From contig HG738137.1 of the NCBI GenBank assembly GCA_000499405.2, positions 22,654,603-22,718,602 of the forward strand: a stretch of 64,000 nt of DNA, in the 5' to 3' direction. The notes below the pieces were generated by a model. The model made no database searches, was not told the origin of the DNA, and saw nothing but the letters and a program-made list of their open reading frames with translations. This stretch comes from Onchocerca volvulus. Lineage: Eukaryota > Nematoda > Chromadorea > Rhabditida > Onchocercidae. Positions 49,901-63,136 of this stretch are shown in pieces. The position numbers and the translations under genes are program-made. Positions within the stretch are counted from its first letter, which is position 1. Each line of letters begins with the position of its first letter.

Positions 49901-52900
49901 AATGCACATGATTTATATCTTAGCTCTTTTTTACTTCAATTATTTATTCTGTTTATGTGTCTTTCTCGTTATTTCAACGAAAAAAGATCCGCAATCAATC
50001 AATAAATTGCATCTAATATCATATACATGTGCTTTCACTCGTAAGGTATATCTCAATTTATATCTTTCTCATATTTTCCAATTTGTATTTCTTGTCACTT
50101 AAATTTCTAACAAAAATTCTCGATAAAAATGATCAAATTTCTCTAAAAAATGGGTCATCAAGGATATCTGTGAGTCCAAATCATTTGGTTTGTCCAATCC
50201 ACTCTTGCAAAACTTAATTCTGCTTCTATGGTTACATTTAATAAATGAAAGTAAAATCTAACAATTGCTAAGCTTCATTATTATATCAGTAATATTTGAT
50301 GTAAATGAAGCCATTGTATATTATTAATATTTTCTGAAAGTATTAAAGCAACTACTTCCTTCTGAATATTTTTTAATTTTACTGGAAAAAAAGCTGCTTG
50401 CAGAATGAGTTAGTTACACTTTTGATGTTCAAATAGTTAATCGATAGAACCAGTCATGTTGGAAAACTTGATTGAACTTTTTGGGAGCAAATGTTTCGAA
50501 TTATAAGAAATATTTTTAGTTCAGATAATGGATTTTCTGAACATGAATATCTGTGTTATAATTAAAAAAACCGCAAAACATAATTAGAATTGCATTCGCA
50601 ATTCTCTGAAGACCATTAAAAAATTACATATTTTCAGATATCACTGAGCTATTGTAAGTTAAGATTAAAAATATTTAAAATGAATTTGGAAATTTCAAAA
50701 GCATTTTTTAGGTTTGAAAGCTGAAAAGCCTAAGAAAGGAGCAAAGTCAAAAACTCGTGCGCCGGTAACTGAACAAGCTCAAAGGTTTGCTTTCTCCAAT
50801 TTATTTGAAAGTAAACGAACAGTTGGAAATTATTAGGTATAGCAAGGTCTAACCTTTGATAAATCAATAAAATGATCAGATGAGTAGCAAAAACTTCAAA
50901 AGATTTTGTAATCTTGACTGTATTTGTTCCTTCCCAAGCAGCTTTGCAATTCTAGCTTTTATCGATGGAGAAATTTAAAATTTCTTGGAATTAGCCAATA
51001 TCATTTCTGCTCTTCTTGAATTTTTTCCGAATCAAAATTAATAGAGCAGAGAACTTTCTGAGTGGATTTTTTTGCTTTTATAACTTTTTCTCATTTGAAA
51101 TCTTTTCTACGAAAGATTTCTGTCTCCATCACCATCTATCATTGTTAATCATAAACTTTCATAACGAAAAAAAAAATTTGCACAGCTTCTTTCAGCTTCT
51201 TTTTTTTTTTTTTTTTTGAAATAATGAAGTGAGAATTCAGACCTCCCACATTTCCTGCTTAGCCTTTTTTCACGATATCTATTCTAAATGAATATGGCAA
51301 TCTCTTCTGACTTCTGTATTCCAACAAATTTATGAAAGTTTTATCCTACTCTTTCTTCTCCACACTCCCGTGACCTTTTATCAATACCACTGAACTATCT
51401 TCATCATCTTTCTTGCACTATTTATTGTAAAATTCTTCATAAATCAGAAATTCCTGCACAACTATTCAGTTTTGTTCATATCCAATCCATTCCTGAATTC
51501 TTCAGAATATTCCAAATAAATACAAAAATTTGGACGATTTCTCCAAGTCCATAACTTTAGAGTTAGTTCTAATAAGTCGACCGCTTCTTCAATGGTTACT
51601 ACAAACAAAAAAATTTCACTTCAACCACCATCCGCTACGCAAAATCCGGAAACAGTAACAATACCGGATGTACCGATTATTTTATTCATGGGTATGTTCA
51701 GTTTTTTCTAAATAATTTTTGACTACTCAAACTGTTTCGACATTTTTATGTTATTTTACCTAAACTGCAATCAGATATATAAGTAAAAATTTTATTCAAA
51801 ATACTAGGCGCAGGGTTACATATCATTCTATTTAATGATAAGTCGAGATGATATTTCCCAATCATTCTTACATTTTAAAATATTTTAAGCAATACTTCGT
51901 AATACTAGAAGTTTGCCCGTCACAAATCAAACAAAAAGCAAAATCAAAGATGAGGGAAGTTATTGCATAAGAAAGACTTAATTGATCATTGTAAATTTAG
52001 AATTAGTTAATCAACTATCATTGGTTAAAGGTAATAATAACAATTATTATTATTATTACTGGTTAATTATTATCAACTAAAGGATTAAAGTCAAAATTCA
52101 AAAGAGATCTATTCCCAATGCAATCATAAATACATATAGCACTGATCTAAAAATCATTGTACGATAATATTACTTATATATATTTCACTTCGTGTGACCT
52201 GATCCAGCTAGTCTATATAAATAAAAATATAAATATTCGCTTGTTCAAAACCTTAAATCTTCTAAACACGCGCCTTATCTGTATAAAAATACGCGCCTAT
52301 TCGAATGCAACGTTGCATTGAAGAATTTGAAGTGCTGTGAGGAAACGAACAACGAACATTTATGTAATTATTCATAAAGATTATATGCAAATCAAAAAGG
52401 TAATGAGTGTAAAGCTTGAAATTCGGCAATTGAAGATCAGCAATAAAATACTTCTTTTCTATGTAGGTGGTCCAGGAGGTGGCAAAACACGACATGCAGC
52501 TCGAGTGCAGGAAGCCTTGAGTAAATTCGGTCTTGTGCATATATGCATGCCCGATATGATTCGAGCTGCGATCGCGAAATATAAAAATACTAATCCAGAT
52601 TGGAAGGAAGCGGCAGAACGGTATGGAAGAGGTAAATTTTGCTTTGTTCGTATGACTTTTTAGCAATTCCACTCCAACAAACATTATTCATGCATATTGT
52701 GATACCTGTGTATCGATTACTCATTTGAGAAGGATCAATTTTCAGAAATTTTCAAAAATCTTTCAGTTTATATAAAATAACTGACTATTTTTTAAAGCAT
52801 TTATATGAGCCTGACAATTGAACTCCTTGTGTGTATTACTGTCGAAGAGCAATAATTTCGAAATTTTCTTGAAAATAAATATTTGTATTTAAAAATTTCG

Positions 52901-55900
52901 ATTAATAAAATGAAAGAGAATAAAGTTCTTTGCACAAATATTTTGGTTATATTTTAGGTGAATTGATACCCAATAATTTGGCGCTTGGACTCGTGCAGGC
53001 TGAAATGAGAAAGCACCAAGATGCAAAGGCTTTCTTTCTTGAAGGTTTTCCACGTGAAGCACGCCAAGTTGAAAGTTTCGAGCGTGAGGTGAGAAAAATT
53101 CCCCCAAAAAATCGAGTTAGACAAATAAAATGATGACCTGCTAGTCCAACTGTTTTTACTATCTACAGTAAATAAATGTACAGAAATAAAAATAATATGT
53201 CATTAGTGATTACAGGTAAGACCTGTAAATATGGCATTGATTCTCGATTATGATGAAAATACGCTACGACATCATATGGAAAATCGTGGATTAGATACAG
53301 AAATAATTGATGCTAAAATTCGTGAATTCAAACTTAAAACTTTACCAAGTGCCAAATATTTCGATGATCAACGATTGCTACATCTGGTTAGCTCATTATT
53401 TATGCAATCAATAGAAATATTTCGGCTGGAATGCACTTTTTTTCAAACGAACTGTTTTATTCAAAAGTATTTCTTAATTATCTATCTAATCGTTGTTTCT
53501 TATTTGCTTTTCTATTTATGCTGTTAAAATCTTCATGAAGAGTTCTTTAATTATTTGAATATCATATCATTTCTGGAATTTTAGATACCTGGCGAACAAA
53601 CTGATCAATGGATTTTTGAACGTATGAAAATGTTGATCCAGCGAGCGATGGAACTTGGAATTCCAATTACAACCTCGAAAGTAGCTTCAAGAATAGGATC
53701 ACCACTTCAACGGCCTGATACGGTACTTAAAAAATATTTTAATCTTACCACAAATCGATGCAGTTTTAGAGGCATTTGGAAATTCATGGAATGCAAATTT
53801 TAAAGAACAAAAAAAAAAAGTTTCTGTTTAAGAATACTATATCCGGAATTAGATATCACTATAAATAGCTCAGATCTTTAATGAGAGATAAATTTAAGTT
53901 GAAGGTTTGTGCCATGAAGTAAGCTAATTCCTGTTGTTTTGTCGAATTACGTTAAATTAGAGGCACCCTATATTCAATAGATCGTTTGAAATGCTCAAGT
54001 TTTTAGATGAGTGAAATAAATAGGGAACAAATATATTGGATGATATTATCAGTTTTGAATGGAATTTGATTTAATTTGCATTAAGAAATATACCGTTTGC
54101 ACTGTCAATGTTTTTATTATTTTACATATAATTCAATTATTCAGTTTTCTCGCTTTTGCAGTTTTTTTATTACTTCAGCAGTTTCGATATAACAAGCAAA
54201 GTTGTACTACATATTGATTTTCAGCATTATTTTATAAGAGGAAAGTATGATCAGCTCGGTAAATGATTAGCTTATCACCGAAGTTGAGCTGATATACATA
54301 TTTTAGAGATTATTTAGACGTATCACTATCTGTCATGCAAAGCAATCTTCAAGATTGTTTATATTGTCAAAGATTTATTTCTTGACATTAAAAATAATAA
54401 TTTCCAGGCTGCTACTGTGACACAAGCTGCAGCAATTGTAGAAAATGCAGTGGCTACTGCACAGGCTTCTGAAATCGAATCACGTCCGGCAACAAAAGCG
54501 GAAACTAAAGTGAGTGAAAAAAAAGATTCGAAGCCAACCACTGCTACAGGAACGAAAGTTAAACAAGTCGATTCTCCGGTGGCAACAAACGATGTAAAAA
54601 ATACTGTAGCGGCAGCATCTGAAAGATCTACACCGGAAACAGGATCTGGTAAATTTTCGTGAACATTTAAAATGTGATTTTATTGACGAAAAATTCGAAA
54701 AACACCAGGGATTAAAAAGAAATAAGGGAGCAAAATTTTAATTGAAAACTTATCAACAATTGATTTAGAAATGATTTCAAAAGACTTATGCTTAACGCGC
54801 TCAAGTTGATTTTTTTTAAATCGCATTTCCAAATCTTTCAAAAATTCATGCTGTTCGAATTAACAGATACCTCTAATTAAGTACTAAAGAATATATCACG
54901 AGGAATACCTGGACTAGTTTTATAAGTTTAATATTTTCTGCAAATTTTATCAATTCCAGAAGGATCACTGAAAGAAAAGCCATCAACCGCTTCAAAACAG
55001 AAATCTTCAATCAAAGGAAATTCGGTATTACTGTCAAATTATTATTACTTATTTAAAATTAATATAATTTTTGTCCATTAATTAATTTTTCGATTTGCCG
55101 TTCTTGCTCCGAAAACATGTTTATCTTCGAATTCGAAGTTTCATATCGAAGAGACTGAAATTTGAATAAATTTATTATAAAAGTAAATGAGAAAAGATTG
55201 GTGAAAATTGAACTTTTCTCATTTACTTCTATATCAGATCAACTAAAATTGATCTTTTTGATCAAATTTAGTACGATAACAATGTATGAAATGAATTGTT
55301 CTGAATAAATGCATTATGACTTTGAAGTATTCGAGAAATAATTTATGCAACATAGTTTGTTTTCACTGATTTCGAAATTTGACGACGTTTTCAATTCATA
55401 CGTGCGGATAAAATTAAAATGTTTGAAATTTTTTTTGAATTTTCGAACCGAAAATCTTCTTTCCATTTATAAATCAATGAAAATTTCAATTGTTTTGCAG
55501 TCTAGTGAGTCAAAAACTGAAAAAACGAAAGCTGATTCCTCGATAGAACAAGTAGATGATATTGAAGTACATGAAAGACCGCAGATATCAGAAGCCATCA
55601 GTGGTAAACTTTTAATTATTTTAATGATAGCAGTAGCTAGAGAAAAATGAATAAATGATCGCATTCCAAATAAAAAAAGTTTGCTTTTTACATCAAATCA
55701 TTGTAATCCACCTGAAAGCTTAGTTCAGAAACCGTAAAACAATCAACACCAATGCAGTCGATACCAGGAAAAGAAGAACCAAATCTGGAAAAATCGTCAC
55801 AGTCATCGAAGCAATCAAGTGAGCAGTTTTTAGTGTTCTGTTTAGATATAAGCTTTGGTTGATTAAAATGAATTGAACTGAAAATTAAATTGATAATTTT

Positions 55901-58900
55901 CAATCATCCATGTGTATTTATCACATCTTTTCTTTCAAATATTCCAGAAAATTTAAAATTATTTCAAAATAATTCTACACTGTTTGGTACTTTCTTCACA
56001 GTAAGAGTTTAAATATAAAGAATCCTCATTTGGCTATTATCTTCCAACGAATTTATCATTTTCGTAATTTTGAGTACTGCTAATAAATTTAAGGCAGGTC
56101 GGATACTAAAACGATGTCATACAAAGTCAGCAGGACAGCTTCACAAGCTTCAAAATCATCCGAAATATCGCATCAATCTATATACGGTATCAAGAGTGAA
56201 AATCAATCAGCTTTTAGTATCAAAAGTGAGAGTAAGTTTTACCCGTATGGTTACAAAATTTTCCATTTTCATCCATTCTTATGATCTTGCACAAAAATTG
56301 CAATACAAAAATTCTCGATTCTATCGTTGATAACTTCTATTTCGTTACCGGCTTTCTCAAATACTATTAATCACAAACATCCCATGATTATTTATCTCTT
56401 ATTTTCTCTCATCCTGAATTCCAATTACGCTTTCGTTCTTCTTTTAGAATCTTTAATTTAACCAGAAATTAGTTGGAACATTGCTGTTGAATAGCTTAAG
56501 CTAAATGAATTCTTACTATTACGTATTCATCACATTTATCAACAGGTGGATGAAACATTGTGAAAATACTTTAACTTCGAGAAAAAGAACAAATAATTAA
56601 CAAAATTCAAATAATAATTTTCTTGGATAAATTCTGAAAGTTTACTTGTCTACAGCTTGAAAATATATACACGTATTCTGCTTGAATTGTAGTCTCGCAT
56701 AATTTGAAACTTACGAATTCCGAATACAAGATTCAATTTTTTTTGAAATTTCAACCTCCAGTCAAGAAAAATATTTAAAAAAAAAAAAAAAAAAACCATC
56801 AAAACAAAAAAAACAAATAAAAAACTAATACTATCAAAGACCAAAAAAACAAATGAAAAACAACGAGTTTTGCGAGCAAAGAAATATAAGACGAAAAATA
56901 GTGATAAGTCTAAAAAGACTTAATGAATGGAGAAAAGGCTAATGCTTTCCAACAACCTGAATCGATTATTGAGGGAGCATTTAATCTAATATAGCTTTCC
57001 AAGAAAGTGTAATGATTCCATGATATTCATGGTATTCTCCTATAACAGATCGTGGGTGTCAAAGGTCACTAAAATCACCAATTGTTTCTGACTCTACAGA
57101 TTTTTGTAGTTCAATACTTTATTTTTTACAAACTCACAAATTTTTCCTTTCCGTTTATTGCATGAAAATAAGAAAAGTATAAAATGAAGTTTAAAATTCC
57201 CATTTCTCCATCTATCCCGAAAAAAAGTTGTTTTTAATTGATAAGTTGAAACATTATTTCATTCTTTTTCGACATCTTTCACGTTTCAGCCCAGTTGACT
57301 GATGCTTCAGAATCAAACGCTTCCGAAGTGAATAATCGTTTCCCTTCAGGTCTACCAAATAAGGCATCTGTTATTGTCATTGCTGGTAAGCGAAATTTCA
57401 ACATTTCATTATAATATAACATTCTGTGAAATAGAAGAAATTGTTTTCTGCACTTGACATGTTTGACAGATTTCTTGCCTTTACGGAATTGCTCTATCGA
57501 ATGTCGAACTGTTTGAATCGGAATTATGAATATTTTATTTTATATTATACTGAAATCAATTTGAGCATTTCAATATATCATTCTCTATCAAATATTTACT
57601 ATATCAATGTGATTTTATGGCTCAATAGATGTGAAAATTTAATTTTATTAATCCTAAGTGAGTGTGCTTTTATGCGAAGTCTGTACTTATGTACACATAT
57701 ATATGTATTTAGACTGTGTTTGCTCACTTCTTAAAACTAATAAAACTTGAAATTTAAAATATTTCTGCGTATAATTTTGGGAGACCATGTATGATTTCAA
57801 ATTTAGATGCTTAAAATTTTAAGCACTTCAATCATAGATGGAAAAATTCACAATATTTCAAGCTTTAAAACAAAGGTTCATGAATGCTTTTCATCAATTA
57901 TTAGCTTTTCCGTAATTTAGCAAAAAAATTTGAGTATATTTCAGGTCCTCCAGGATCTAATAAAGAGGAAATTTCAAAACGTGTAGCCGAGAAATACGAT
58001 GGTTTCCTGTTTCTTAGTATGGGTGATTTGCTTAGGAAAGAGATTGAAGCAAATGCTGATGATCAATTGTGGCAAAGAATCGGGAAGAAAATAAATGCTG
58101 GTGAACCGGTGCCTACGGTAGCAATTTTTTATATTTTTTTTCCTTTAAGAAGAAGTTTCATTCTTCATTTATACTAACTACGCCTTTTTGTTGAAAATTT
58201 TATTGAATTTAATTCAAGTTTTATGTTTTAGTACATTTTGTCAAGACTTTTTAAATACCATTTGTTCCAGAAAATCTGTCGTGAATTGCTTTACTCAAAA
58301 ATTTACGATGCGGATAATGTTAGTAGCGGTTATGTTATCGAAGGTTATCCACGAGCGAAAAATCAAGCTATCGATTTTGAAAATCAGGCAATAATGATTC
58401 GATAACAGTTTCCGAAGATGTAAAGCATTTTGGTCGAAATAAAGTAAACGATTTAATTCCAGATTGGCCGACTTGACTTGGTGATCTTAATCGATTGTAC
58501 TGAAGAATTTTGCACTGAAATCATTGAAAAACATAAAAATGCGGGGATGGAAGTCAGGCCAAGTAAGTAAAAAGTATAGGTGTAGGAATATTTAATATTT
58601 TGAAATTCTCAAATAGTTTAAAGTTCGTAGCGAGTAACTGTCTCGTTACTGTCTCTTTAAATAATCAGAAACTTTCTAAATTTGCTTCAGTCTCTTTTTT
58701 TTGAGAATTTTATAGATGACAACCCGGAAGCACTAAAAACTCGCTTACAAATGTTCAAGCAGAATACACTGCCAATGCTTAAATATTTCGATGATAAAAA
58801 GAAGCTTAAAGTGGTATGTATGAGTAAAGTTTATTTTATCCTGATGTTAACTTGAGATATTTTGATTAAAAAATGAGCCTTAACCTAAACTAGTTTAAGA

Positions 58901-59482
58901 TTACCTTGTAAAGCTTGCTTATACTCTGATAATAAATCGCTATGTTTATGATCTAAACACCTCTTAGATAAATCCCAAAATTCATTCTTATGCTGCTCTA
59001 TTTTTGCAAATTCAACAAATAGGAAGCAAGAAAGGTCCAACCATCTAAATCTATATCTTTACGATGCGTAATATGATTTCACTTCTTTTTTTTTTCAATT
59101 TTTTTAACGAGAAAACTAAAATCTTTCGGTAGGAAATCTAATTTTTCTCAGGTTGATGGTGGCAATAATCCGGACAAGATTTTTGATGAGATTGTCGAAG
59201 AGATTAACAGAATTATTCTTGGCGAAGGTAACTTTCCAAAATTAAAATTTTTTAATCAAAATACTCAAATAATGAAAAGAAAGAGATTCAGCAAAGTATC
59301 GCACTTCTGCCATTTAATACACATTCGGGTAACATACTGTGTTGACTGACAGGAATTAAGTAAATTGCTATGTGAATTACGCAATAATTAAAAATATGAC
59401 AACCATCAGTTTTACAGAACAAAAAGACGAGAAAAGCCGGTCATCATCGAAAGCATCACGGAAGAAAACTGCGAAACAATAA
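46989..59482 (+). CDS. AK5-like protein: DPY-30/RIIa-like N-terminus and two adenylate-kinase domains
   Basis: Twenty exons, 795 residues: 46989-47045, 49291-49450, 50712-50784, 51561-51691, 52467-52631, 52958-53088, 53216-53386, 53585-53722, 54408-54648, 54960-55024, 55501-55603, 55729-55818, 56094-56231, 57290-57385, 57945-58117, 58271-58387, 58463-58562, 58716-58813, 59152-59227, 59418-59482. The N-terminus (DIPQLFESLITGLICNKPED) matches animal AK5 and related kinases. Kinase domain 1 (about 135-340) has GGPGGGKT at 141-148 and FFLEGFPREARQ. A Lys/Ser/Thr/Ala-rich linker of about 230 residues follows. Domain 2 (about 580-775) has GPPGSNKEE, LFLSMGDLLRKEI, VIEGYPRAKNQA and VILIDC. Adenylate kinases interconvert AMP, ADP and ATP, but both P-loops depart from GGPGSGKGT and activity is uncertain. 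Intron 16 needs a GC donor at 58388. AATAAA is at 59724. Confidence 0.9.
49471..49505. repeat. (AATTA)n microsatellite
   Basis: Six to seven pentamer units right after exon 2 of the AK5-like gene. Confidence 0.85.
52206..52270 (+). repeat. Helitron-like end sequence in an intron of the AK5-like gene
   Basis: CAGCTAG followed by TCTATATAAATAAAAAT, then a diverged TTGTTCAAAAC and AAATCT, matches the element at 1696-1765 in order and orientation. No coding remnant follows before exon 5 at 52467. Confidence 0.6.
55181..55272. repeat. Two consecutive hairpins in intron 10 of the AK5-like gene
   Basis: AAGTAAATGAGAAAAG (55181-55196) pairs perfectly with 55213-55228. ACTAAAATTGATC (55242-55254) pairs with 55260-55272 with one mismatch. 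Both stems are AT-rich. Confidence 0.75.
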
Positions 59483-60825
59483 TGCTTCGTTATCTCCTGT
59501 GATTGTTAGTGATAGCGATTAACTGTGATAATCATACTCTTTCTGTCCATATTTCGAGTTATTTACTGAAGTTTTTATGGTGAATTAAACCGATATCATT
59601 GAAATAATGAGTTCAATACTCTGTAAAATGCTTGGAATATAATATTGGAATGATAGGAATAATTAAGAACTTTCATCATTGTCTCTAAATTTAGGAAAAA
59701 CTTTTCGCACTATTAAATAAGCGAATAAACAAAAAAAAAGAAAAACAAAACAAACAAATAGAAAGCACATGAAACATAAGCAAAATAAATAGCATTTCGT
59801 AGATGAAACAAAGATGCACACCGAATATAAACATATCGCAAGTGATCTCTTCGGTTCATGTTATGCTTGGTTGTGAGGAATTATAACAAATTTTCAAGAT
59901 TTGCAAGAAACTCTTGGAAAATTTAAAAAACTTTTTGAGATCGTCAAAATAAGCGTTGTCAATATTTCAAAAGATTTCAAAAAATAAGATAAATAACATG
60001 AACATGGGATATTTGGGACCGTCAGACTAGAATGTCCACTTTAAAACAATAATTCTGACATCGTCCTCTTATCATTTTATCAAAAGTATAAAGCGACAAA
60101 CAAGAGAAAATCAATAGAGTAATTCGTGTTCGATGCATCCGAAAAGATATAAATATATCTTCAAATGCTATGCACAAATATTACAAAATAAATTATTTTT
60201 GCAATCATACATTCAAATTTTAGAATATTTGGAATGTTTTATAGAAAAATAGCCAAGTTTCATTGTTACTTGCGGCTAAATACATGTAAATTACAATCTA
60301 ATTAAGTTAAAGATGTGGGGTGAGAAAAAAAGAATTTAAAATTTGAAAAAACTTATTTAGAAATTTATAATAAACAGATAAATGCAAAAATAGAAATGAA
60401 AATTAACTGAGATACACAATGACATATTTTTGGTCAATTATGAGTTTCTAACTCGAAAAATAATACATTAATTTTTTTTTCAAAAAAAAAAAACATACAC
60501 TGTTTGATACGGAAATTTTAAAAAACAATATAATGCTATTATTAGCACTTTCACAGCATATCTGAATTTTCTACTTTAATATTTTTATGATTATTTTCAG
60601 TTTATGATTATTTTGAAATACTTTTTATTAATATATTTAAGACGAAAAATTGATAGAGACCAATAATTCCTTCAATTGTTATATTTAACAATAATATCCT
60701 GACGCATTTTTGAAAGCGAAATCCATTTCTAAGCATTCATCAAGAAACAATGAGATAAACAAAATCGATGACATCTATGTTTCATTAAAAAATAAATGAC
60801 CATTTTAATAATCAAACTGGCAAAT
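59483..60825. other. Convergent 3' intergenic region
   Basis: Lies between the ends of the AK5-like gene and the innexin gene. It holds the AK5-like polyadenylation signal (59724-59729). Nothing else recognised. Confidence 0.55.
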
Positions 60826-63105
60826 TTAGACTTCGGTTGGTGTATTTTGTCGTAGCTGCGATCCAGGACTGCCGCAAAAATTGTCGGTCGATTGATCCTG
60901 CGACTGTATTATTCGAGCACGTGCCCTCTGTCCAATAGGTAAAGTTCCATCAACGAAATCTTCCAGGGCAGGAGCAGATTCGTAACCAGTTCCATATAAC
61001 GGTGAGCATGATATTTGACTCGGTATCGGCAGACCGCCTTTCGAAGAATAGAAAGACTGAAAAAAGTTAATTTTTCCAGAGCGTGAAAATATTCCAAATA
61101 CTTTTCGCCACATATTTTCTCTAATTTATGAAATCTTCCAAAAATACAAAAAATTTTCGAAATGCTAGAAAAAATTGCATATGAAATATACAGTAATTTT
61201 ATAAATATATTCATAAGAAATAGGAAAAGATAGATATAAATGAAATTGAGACCTTAATATTTTTTCCGAAATTCCCATATTTATTCATCTTGCCATTGGT
61301 CAATAATGCCTTTTCATCCGAGGACTCATTTAACGTTTGTTTGCTGTCATTCTCTGTGGATAGATTCTGCTGTAGAAAAAATTGTTGAAATTCATATCAC
61401 TTTAAATGAAATTTAACTTCCAATTAGAAGAGTCCGATTTTAGCAAAATTTCAGCAACCATTTCATAACACATTGACGACCAGATTTGCTATAAACTGGC
61501 AAGTTGCTTCTTTGTAAAGAGAAAATCTTAATAGCAATCAATCAGGACCTGTTTTGCATAAATGCGGATCAATTCGTTGACAATATCTCGAGATATCCTG
61601 GCATCGACATGTTCACTAATAAATTTCAACAGAAGTACACCATCAGGTCGAAGGAAATCCTCTACAAAACGCTTCATATCGCCGCTATGAAATCCGGATA
61701 ACTAAACATTTGCAAAAATCATTTCAACATATACAAGCTATTGTCGTAAAATTTCAAGCAAAAAGCTACATTACTGTATCCGGAATTCATTTGGATCATC
61801 AAAAACTCTCATTTTTCATTTTAATCTCATTTTAATTTTAGTAATAAAATTGAATGAATGTCCAGAAGGTCTAGAAGGCTAGTTCTGCATAAAATACTAA
61901 GATTAAAAATTTTGCTTATTCAAACCATACTTTATAGAAATTTTTAACGACAAAATAATAAAGCTTATAAAAAGTATCAATTCAGCGAATTGATAAACAA
62001 CAAATGTTTGTTTTGGTTAAAAAAAAAAAAAGGAAAAATGAAAAACAAATATCAAAACACACCTGCCATTCATGCTTGTTAATATTCCACAGTACCAATC
62101 GTTCACGTGCTCTCGATAAGCACATCAGAAAGAGATAGTATACGAAATTAATAAGCGTGCAAATACCTATGAAAATGAACCAAAATAGCAGAAACAGGTA
62201 AAATTTCTCATTGATCATATTCATCATGATGACACATTGTACCGTATGACGTTGCACATTCCCAAGGCGACGTACCTGAAAAAAAGAAAAATAAATAGTT
62301 CTTAACATTTTCTTGCCTTTTCTTGAAGCTTCGCAATTATTAGATAGGATGAAGGATATTCTTTGAAATAAATAAAATAAATAAGTCAAGTTTAAAAAGT
62401 TAAACCTGGAAGTCACACATGATAACACGTGGAAATATAGATGATTCCATCCATTCCTTTCCATATATTACATCTTTTAATGTCTGAAAAATATGTTTTT
62501 AATTTGATTTTTTAATTTTTAATAAAACAACATTGTTTGTTGTGTTCTGAAACTTAAAAGTATTAAATTCAACAAGTCTTGAAGCACAAGCAAATGAGTA
62601 GATATGTTGTTTTGAATCATTGAAAAGTATTGATTTATTATTCGTAATCGGATATTTCATAATAATTTCATATATTACTAGTAATTGTAACAAATTTATT
62701 ATTCCAACAAAAAGTTAAAACTGATCTTCAGTCATGATTTGATGCTATTTCTATATCATCAAAGAGAGTACTGTCTTTGTGTAGTATTATCGATTGTGAT
62801 AACTTAACCACTGAATTATTCTATTTTTGTATTCTCGAAATTCATCGTGAATTTTTAATCTTTGTTAGAAAATACCTGGAAACCCCACTGTATATAGCTA
62901 CCACCGAAAAAATGATCCAACATATAAATCTGCCCAATGATATTTATTATATAAAAAAGCTTAGTTAGCAAATACAACATTGTAGCATTTCGACCTGATC
63001 GAGCAAATCCCTAAAATACAAATCTTCAAACTTCTGACATATGCGGAAAAACAAAACAGCAAGAAAAAAAAACTGCTATAAAAATAGAAACTTCCAATTT
63101 CCGTC

Positions 63106-63136
<31 letters not shown>

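Noticed and set aside
52262..52684. 140-codon minus-strand frame
   Set aside because: Antisense to exon 5 of the AK5-like gene, whose P-loop and splice sites establish the plus-strand reading.
61982..62464. 160-codon minus-strand frame as an independent gene
   Set aside because: It is innexin exon 62275-62063 read through into both flanking introns.
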